This document shows positions 6,693-8,772 of a DNA stretch of 8,772 bases, piece after piece. The notes under the pieces were generated by a model. That model searched no databases. It was given only the letters and a program-made list of their open reading frames with translations, and was not told the origin of the DNA. Origin of the DNA: an uncultured Beijerinckiaceae bacterium (lineage in GTDB: Bacteria > Pseudomonadota > Alphaproteobacteria > Rhizobiales > Beijerinckiaceae); assembly GCA_937873345.1 (NCBI GenBank), contig CALMRL010000087.1:1-8772 (forward strand). The letters are read 5' to 3'. A program made the translations under genes and the position numbers. The stretch's first letter is position 1. Every line of letters begins with the position of its first letter.

Positions 6693-8772
6693 ATGTCTTC
6701 TCTGAGCGAAACCCGCATCGTCCGGGGCGCTTGCCCGCAGGATTGTCCCGACACCTGCGCTTTTCTCTATCACGTCAAGGACGACAAGCTTGTCGAGGTG
6801 ACTGGTGATCCCGACCATCCGATGACGCGCGGCGGTCTGTGCGTGAAGCTGAAGAACTTCGCCGAGCACCACTACCATCCCGACCGGTTGCTCCACCCGA
6901 TGAAGCGTAGTGGCCCGAAGGGATCGGGTCAGTACGAGCGCATCAGCTGGGACGAAGCGCTGGCAACGATCAGGGCGAAGTGGACCGACATCATCGACCA
7001 GTACGGCAGCGAAGCGATCATGCCGCACGCCTACCTCGGCAACCAAGGCACGGCGAACGGCCTCACTGCGGGCGATGCCTTCTTCAACCGGCTGGGTTCC
7101 ACGGTCGCGGAAAAGACCTACTGCGAGTCCGGCTCGTCCACGGCCTGGGTGATGACTGTCGGCCCTACGGGCGGCCTCGACGTCGAGAGCATGGCGCACT
7201 CGGACTATATTATCGTGTGGGGCATGAACATGGTCTCGACCAACCTGCACGGTTGGCCGTTCCTGCTCGAAGCGCGGGCGAAGGGCGCCAAGATCGTCGT
7301 CATCGATCCCTATAAGTCGCGCACCGCCAAGCAGGCCGACTGGCACCTCGCCATTAAACCCGGCACCGACGGCGCACTGGCGCTCGGCATGATGAACGTG
7401 ATCATTGAGGAGGACCTCTACGACCACGACTACGTCGAGAAGTACACGCTCGGCTTCAATGAACTGAAGGCGCGCGCGGCCGAGTTCCCCATCGAGCGTG
7501 TCGCGATGATCACCGGCCTGTCGGCGCAGGACATCCTCACCTTGTCGCGCGAGTACGCCAAGGCGAAGGTCTCCGCCATCCGCCAGGGCGTGGCGATCGA
7601 GCGGAGCCCCGGCGGCGGCGACGCGGTGCGCGCGGTAACCTGCCTGCCCGCGCTGACCGGCGCGTGGCGCCATCCGGGCGGCGGCACGATGGAGATGCCG
7701 ATCTACGAGTTCCCGATGGACCTCGCCCACGTCTGCCGGCCGGATTGGATCAAGCCGGGCACACGCGTCGTCAATGAACTCGACCTCGGCTCCGCGCTCA
7801 CCGGCAAGATCCCGCTCGACCCACCGATCAAGTCGGTGTTCTTCTACAACTCCAACCCTGTGTCGCAGGCGCCGTACGCCGGCGAACTGGTGCGCGGGCT
7901 GATGCGCGACGACCTGTTCACGGTGGCGAGCGAGCTGTTCCTCACCGACACGGCGAAGTACGCCGACATCCTGCTGCCTGCGGCGATGGAAGCCGAGCAA
8001 TACGACATCATGGTGACCTGGGGTCACCTCTACATCACGCTGAACATGCCGGCAATCAAGCCGCCGGGCGAATGCATGGCCAACATCGACATGTTCCGCC
8101 GTCTCGCCAAGACGATGGGCTTCACCGACGACTACTGGGACATGAGCGACGACGAGTGGCTGGAGAAGTCCTACGACTGGAGCGCGCCGGCGCTCCAAGG
8201 CATCACGCTGGATATTCTCAAGAGGGACGGCTGGAAGCGCCTCAACGTCGGCCTGCCGAACGAGCGGGCGCCGCACGCGGAGGGCAACTTCAAGACGCCG
8301 TCGGGCAAGTGCGAGTTCGCGTCGAGCCTGGCCGCCGGCGGCAACATGGTGCTCGAAGTCTGGCGCTCGGGGTACGCCGGCATGCAGGTCGGCGGCTACG
8401 TCGATCCGGTGCCGAACTTCATCCCGCCGAGCGATGACAAGGCGGACGATGCAGGGGATGCTCCTGCCGGCCGCTTCCCCTTGAGCATGCTCTCGCCGAA
8501 GCCGCATGCCTTCCTCAACACGCAGTACGGCAACGAGGAGATGCAGCAAAAGCGCCAGGGCGAGCAGCGCATCATGATCAACGCCGCCGACGCCGCCGAC
8601 CGCTCGATCCTACCGGGTGCCTATGTCCGCGTCTTCAACGATCGCGGCACCTTCGAGGCCGTCGCCCAGATCAGCGACGACGTCGGGCCGGGCTTGGTCG
8701 TGACCAACGTCGGGCACTGGCCCGGTCTCAACCGGACGGGGACGGCGGTCAATTCGACCACGGCGCCCCGGC
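6693..8772 (+). CDS. molybdopterin-dependent oxidoreductase, DMSO reductase family (3' end outside window)
   Basis: 693 codons are present without a stop. The start has an ideal AAGGAG six bases upstream. The N-terminus carries a [4Fe-4S] motif with Cys14, Cys18, Cys22 and Cys50 (CPQDCPDTC then GGLCVK). The Mo-bis-MGD binding domain follows, with TYCESGSS placing Cys144 as the probable molybdenum ligand, then IVWGMNMVSTN, VVIDPYKSRTA, YNSNP and DTAKYADILLPA. A C-terminal MGD-binding domain begins near residue 594 (FPLSMLSPKPHAFLNTQYGN) and is almost complete; perhaps 20-40 residues are missing. There is no twin-arginine signal, so the enzyme is cytoplasmic. It belongs to the COG0243 group of soluble enzymes of mostly unknown substrate, often labelled formate dehydrogenase- or thiosulfate reductase-like. 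The gene follows the MocR-type regulator by 155 bases on the same strand. The family is certain; the substrate and electron partner are unknown. Confidence 0.92.
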   Translation, partial: MSSLSETRIVRGACPQDCPDTCAFLYHVKDDKLVEVTGDPDHPMTRGGLCVKLKNFAEHHYHPDRLLHPMKRSGPKGSGQYERISWDEALATIRAKWTDIIDQYGSEAIMPHAYLGNQGTANGLTAGDAFFNRLGSTVAEKTYCESGSSTAWVMTVGPTGGLDVESMAHSDYIIVWGMNMVSTNLHGWPFLLEARAKGAKIVVIDPYKSRTAKQADWHLAIKPGTDGALALGMMNVIIEEDLYDHDYVEKYTLGFNELKARAAEFPIERVAMITGLSAQDILTLSREYAKAKVSAIRQGVAIERSPGGGDAVRAVTCLPALTGAWRHPGGGTMEMPIYEFPMDLAHVCRPDWIKPGTRVVNELDLGSALTGKIPLDPPIKSVFFYNSNPVSQAPYAGELVRGLMRDDLFTVASELFLTDTAKYADILLPAAMEAEQYDIMVTWGHLYITLNMPAIKPPGECMANIDMFRRLAKTMGFTDDYWDMSDDEWLEKSYDWSAPALQGITLDILKRDGWKRLNVGLPNERAPHAEGNFKTPSGKCEFASSLAAGGNMVLEVWRSGYAGMQVGGYVDPVPNFIPPSDDKADDAGDAPAGRFPLSMLSPKPHAFLNTQYGNEEMQQKRQGEQRIMINAADAADRSILPGAYVRVFNDRGTFEAVAQISDDVGPGLVVTNVGHWPGLNRTGTAVNSTTAPR

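Noticed and set aside
6660..8549. Long minus-strand open frame of 629 codons opposite the molybdopterin oxidoreductase
   Set aside because: Translation is rich in Arg, His and Val with no family signature. The sense strand has Fe-S and MGD-binding motifs plus a good ribosome-binding site.
1..8772. CRISPR array, tRNA or rRNA gene
   Set aside because: I saw no regularly spaced repeats beyond the two-copy operator candidate, and no tRNA or rRNA signature on either strand.

Overview
This is a GC-rich window of about 8.8 kb. Codon use, gene families and close packing suggest an alphaproteobacterium, perhaps a sphingomonad or a member of the Rhizobiales. No rRNA, tRNA or other taxon marker is present, so this placement is an inference. 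I recognise five substantial genes, one short partial reading frame and one dead transposase.

Left part (1-2890, minus strand). A PaoC/xanthine-dehydrogenase-type molybdenum subunit (75-2207) is followed 23 bases later by the start of another gene that leaves the window at base 1. Immediately upstream, where the Fe-S and FAD subunit genes of such enzymes usually lie, there is a decayed IS5-family transposase (2298-2796). It has a nonsense codon, two frameshifts, an internal deletion and a missing 3' end.

Middle part (2890-4449, minus strand). After a short AT-richer stretch come a carboxymuconolactone-decarboxylase-like protein (3002-3589) and a short-chain dehydrogenase/reductase (3655-4449). 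They lie 65 bases apart, each has a good ribosome-binding site, and they are probably one transcription unit.

Right part (4450-8772). A 588-base gene-free region separates the SDR gene from a divergent MocR/GabR-type regulator (5038-6537, plus strand). This region contains a near-perfect 15-base direct repeat with a 31-base period, which looks like a MocR operator. The regulator is followed on the same strand, after 155 bases, by a cytoplasmic DMSO-reductase-family molybdopterin oxidoreductase with an N-terminal [4Fe-4S] motif (6693 to the window end, C-terminus cut off). The 155-base leader can form a nested stem-loop just before the ribosome-binding site.

The strongest unusual signal is in the regulator. 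By alignment to GabR, the Schiff-base lysine of its aminotransferase-like domain is arginine and the aspartate that contacts the PLP ring nitrogen is valine. The rest of the domain and the DNA-binding domain look intact. Together with the operator-like repeat, this suggests a MocR-type regulator that does not use PLP as a covalent cofactor. It may control a small redox cassette made of the SDR, the CMD-like protein and the molybdoenzyme. That functional link is inferred from gene order only.
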